A stretch of 5,765 nucleotides of DNA from Pseudomonadota bacterium (lineage in GTDB: Bacteria > Pseudomonadota > Alphaproteobacteria > Sphingomonadales > Sphingomonadaceae), in the NCBI GenBank assembly GCA_023426225.1, contig JAFABD010000057.1, positions 1 through 5,765 of the forward strand, in the 5' to 3' direction. Every line of letters starts with the position of its first letter. The first letter of the stretch is position 1. Of the stretch, positions 4,581 through 5,765 are shown one piece after another. Below the pieces are notes generated by a model that saw only the letters and a list, made by a program, of their open reading frames with translations, had not been told where the DNA came from and did no database searches. The translations under genes and the position numbers were made by a program.

Positions 4581-5288
4581 ATGCGCGTGCTGCTGATCGA
4601 AGACGAACCTTCGACCGCCAAGGCGATCGAGCTTATGCTCACGACCGAGGGCTTCAACGTCTATACCACCGATCTCGGTGAAGAGGGCCTCGATCTCGCC
4701 AAGCTCTACGATTACGACATCATCCTCCTCGACCTCAACCTCCCCGACATGCACGGCTGTGACGTGCTGAAGAAGGTCCGGGTCGCCCGCGTCCAGACGC
4801 CGGTGCTGATCCTGTCGGGCATCAACGAAATGGATTCGAAGGTCCGTTCGTTCGGTTTCGGCGCCGATGATTACGTGACCAAGCCTTTCCATCGCGAGGA
4901 GCTGATCGCACGCATTCACGCCGTCGTCCGCCGGTCCAAGGGGCACAGCCAGTCGGTCATCCGCACCGGCAAGCTCGCCGTCAACCTCGACGCCAAGACG
5001 GTCGAAGTCGACGGTGCGCGCGTGCATCTGACCGGCAAGGAATATGCGATGCTCGAGCTGCTCTCGCTGCGCAAGGGCACCACGCTGACCAAGGAAATGT
5101 TCCTCAACCATCTCTATGGCGGGATGGACGAACCCGAACTCAAGATCATCGACGTGTTCATCTGCAAGCTGCGCAAGAAGCTGAGCATGGCGTGCGGCGG
5201 TGACAATTATATCGAGACCGTTTGGGGCCGCGGCTATGTGTTGCGTGAGCCCGACGGCGGCGAAGAATCGGTGCCGGCCGTCGCCTGA
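4581..5288 (+). CDS. ctrA: Cell-cycle response regulator CtrA
   Basis: This 235-residue OmpR-family response regulator is slightly longer than Caulobacter CtrA (231 aa). In alphaproteobacteria CtrA, phosphorylated through the CckA-ChpT relay, controls cell-cycle, division and motility genes and in Caulobacter blocks replication initiation at the origin. The receiver domain (1 to about 118) has acidic residues Glu8 and Asp9, phospho-acceptor Asp51 in LLDLNLPDMHG, Ser79 in ILSG and Lys101 in TKPFH. The winged-helix DNA-binding domain (about 125-222) contains LTGKEYAMLELLSLRKGTTL (150-169) and the recognition-helix region IIDVFICKLRKKL (189-201), which is near-invariant in the family, then TVWGRGYVLREP. 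The C-terminus ends in Val-Ala rather than the Ala-Ala of Caulobacter, where the end is needed for ClpXP proteolysis. In sphingomonads CtrA is thought to act mostly on motility and related functions; that is general knowledge, not visible here. A CtrA box upstream suggests autoregulation. Confidence 0.97.
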   Translation: MRVLLIEDEPSTAKAIELMLTTEGFNVYTTDLGEEGLDLAKLYDYDIILLDLNLPDMHGCDVLKKVRVARVQTPVLILSGINEMDSKVRSFGFGADDYVTKPFHREELIARIHAVVRRSKGHSQSVIRTGKLAVNLDAKTVEVDGARVHLTGKEYAMLELLSLRKGTTLTKEMFLNHLYGGMDEPELKIIDVFICKLRKKLSMACGGDNYIETVWGRGYVLREPDGGEESVPAVA

Positions 5289-5320
5289 CGCGCCCGGTTT
5301 TCCCAACCTGACCCCACGGC

Positions 5321-5371
5321 AACGGGTCGCGAACCGCAAGGTCCGCGGCCCGTTCGCTTTGGGGCGTTTTT
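5321..5371 (+). terminator. Intrinsic terminator after ctrA
   Basis: AACGGGTCGCG (5321-5331) pairs with CGCGGCCCGTT (5344-5354) over 11 bp including one T-G wobble. Three more base pairs (ACC/GGT) close a GCAA tetraloop of the GNRA type at 5336-5339. T-runs follow at 5358-5360 and 5367-5371. A competing short hairpin, CGGCCC (5346-5351) with GGGGCG (5361-5366), sits directly on the TTTTT. It starts 32 bp after the ctrA stop. It lies between convergent genes, but no T-tract is present for the opposite strand. Confidence 0.6.
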
Positions 5372-5390
5372 GTGCCTGCCCAGGTCGGTG

Positions 5391-5765
5391 TCAGCGCCCG
5401 GCCGGCCGCCGTCGCCGCGCCTCGGCGTGGCGCTCGGCATGGTCGAGCAGCGCCTCCAGATCGGCGCGCTCGACGTCGAAGCTCTCGCCCATCGCGGCGA
5501 TCGCGGCGTCGATGTCCTCACCCAGCAGCCGCGGCGCGGGCGGCGGTGCCGCCGGCCGATGGGGGTAGCTGTGCCCCGACAGCCGATGGAAACCCCAGCC
5601 GACCGCCGCCAGCGCGAGTGCGTTGAGCGCCACCGGCGCGACCGCCAGCGACCAACCGCGCGCCGCCAGCGCCGGTCCGCCAAGCACAGCGAGCAGCGCG
5701 CATGCGCCCCCCGGCGGATGCAGGCAGCGCAGCAGCGACATCAGCACGATCGCGCCGCCCACCGC
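5391..5765 (-). CDS. HPP-family integral membrane protein, C-terminal part
   Basis: Only the last 124 residues are in the window; the gene runs off the right edge. A GTG at 5762 could be read as a start, but the family signature follows almost at once, so it is surely internal. The defining HPPGGA motif is preceded by a hydrophobic segment (GGAIVLMSLL) and followed by two more (ALLAVLGGPALAA and WSLAVAPVALNALALAAVGW), fitting the last membrane helices. A proline-rich linker (RPAAPPPAPR) leads to a soluble, acidic C-terminal helical segment (EDIDAAIAAMGESFDVERAD) and a basic end (RRRRPAGR). In many HPP proteins this helical segment is followed by CBS domains; here the protein stops before any CBS. 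A plant and cyanobacterial relative has been linked to nitrite transport, but the substrate here is unknown. It is convergent with ctrA. Confidence 0.85.
   Translation of the reverse strand, partial: AVGGAIVLMSLLRCLHPPGGACALLAVLGGPALAARGWSLAVAPVALNALALAAVGWGFHRLSGHSYPHRPAAPPPAPRLLGEDIDAAIAAMGESFDVERADLEALLDHAERHAEARRRRPAGR

Noticed and set aside
4506..5339. 277-residue minus-strand open frame across ctrA
   Set aside because: It is an antisense shadow of ctrA. The plus strand encodes a highly conserved protein there, and the minus product resembles no known family.

Overview
The window is high-GC chromosomal DNA from an alphaproteobacterium, most likely a sphingomonad (Sphingomonadales). The strongest evidence is a complete ctrA cell-cycle response regulator, a gene specific to Alphaproteobacteria. 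The style of the other proteins (an ArfB with a basic tail, a short RluA-type synthase, an HPP-family membrane protein) agrees. The order-level assignment is inference from protein style, not from a search. The gene content looks like core or near-core housekeeping DNA. I see no mobile element, CRISPR array, tRNA, rRNA or phage gene.

Left part (about 1-1750), all on the minus strand: an RluA-family pseudouridine synthase, then the ribosome-rescue hydrolase ArfB, then a free methionine-(R)-sulfoxide reductase (GAF fold). Gaps of 59 and 40 bp suggest one transcript combining RNA modification, rescue of stalled ribosomes and repair of oxidised methionine. Two GC-rich hairpins follow the last gene.

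Middle (about 1751-4441): wrbA (NAD(P)H:quinone oxidoreductase) and a pirin of the YhhW type lie on the minus strand, and a LysR-type regulator lies divergently on the plus strand. The 129-bp divergent region carries direct and inverted GGAAAC/GTTTCC elements and a plausible promoter, as expected for a regulator controlling its neighbour. The pirin-wrbA gap holds a short 20-bp tandem repeat with phased A-tracts. The region after wrbA holds two tandem hairpins, one with a T-tract, and very long G-runs.

Right part (4442-5765): ctrA on the plus strand has a strong ribosome binding site and a near-consensus CtrA box (TTAG-N7-TTAAC) in its own leader, so it probably autoregulates. Its leader has no GANTC site, unlike the Caulobacter model. 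A GNRA-capped hairpin with T-runs follows ctrA. The window ends inside a convergent HPP-family membrane protein gene.

No intergenic stretch exceeds 300 bases, and I found no evidence of a new multi-gene system. The points most worth checking are regulatory: the ctrA leader, the pirin/LysR operator region, the phased repeat before wrbA and the G-rich double hairpin after it.
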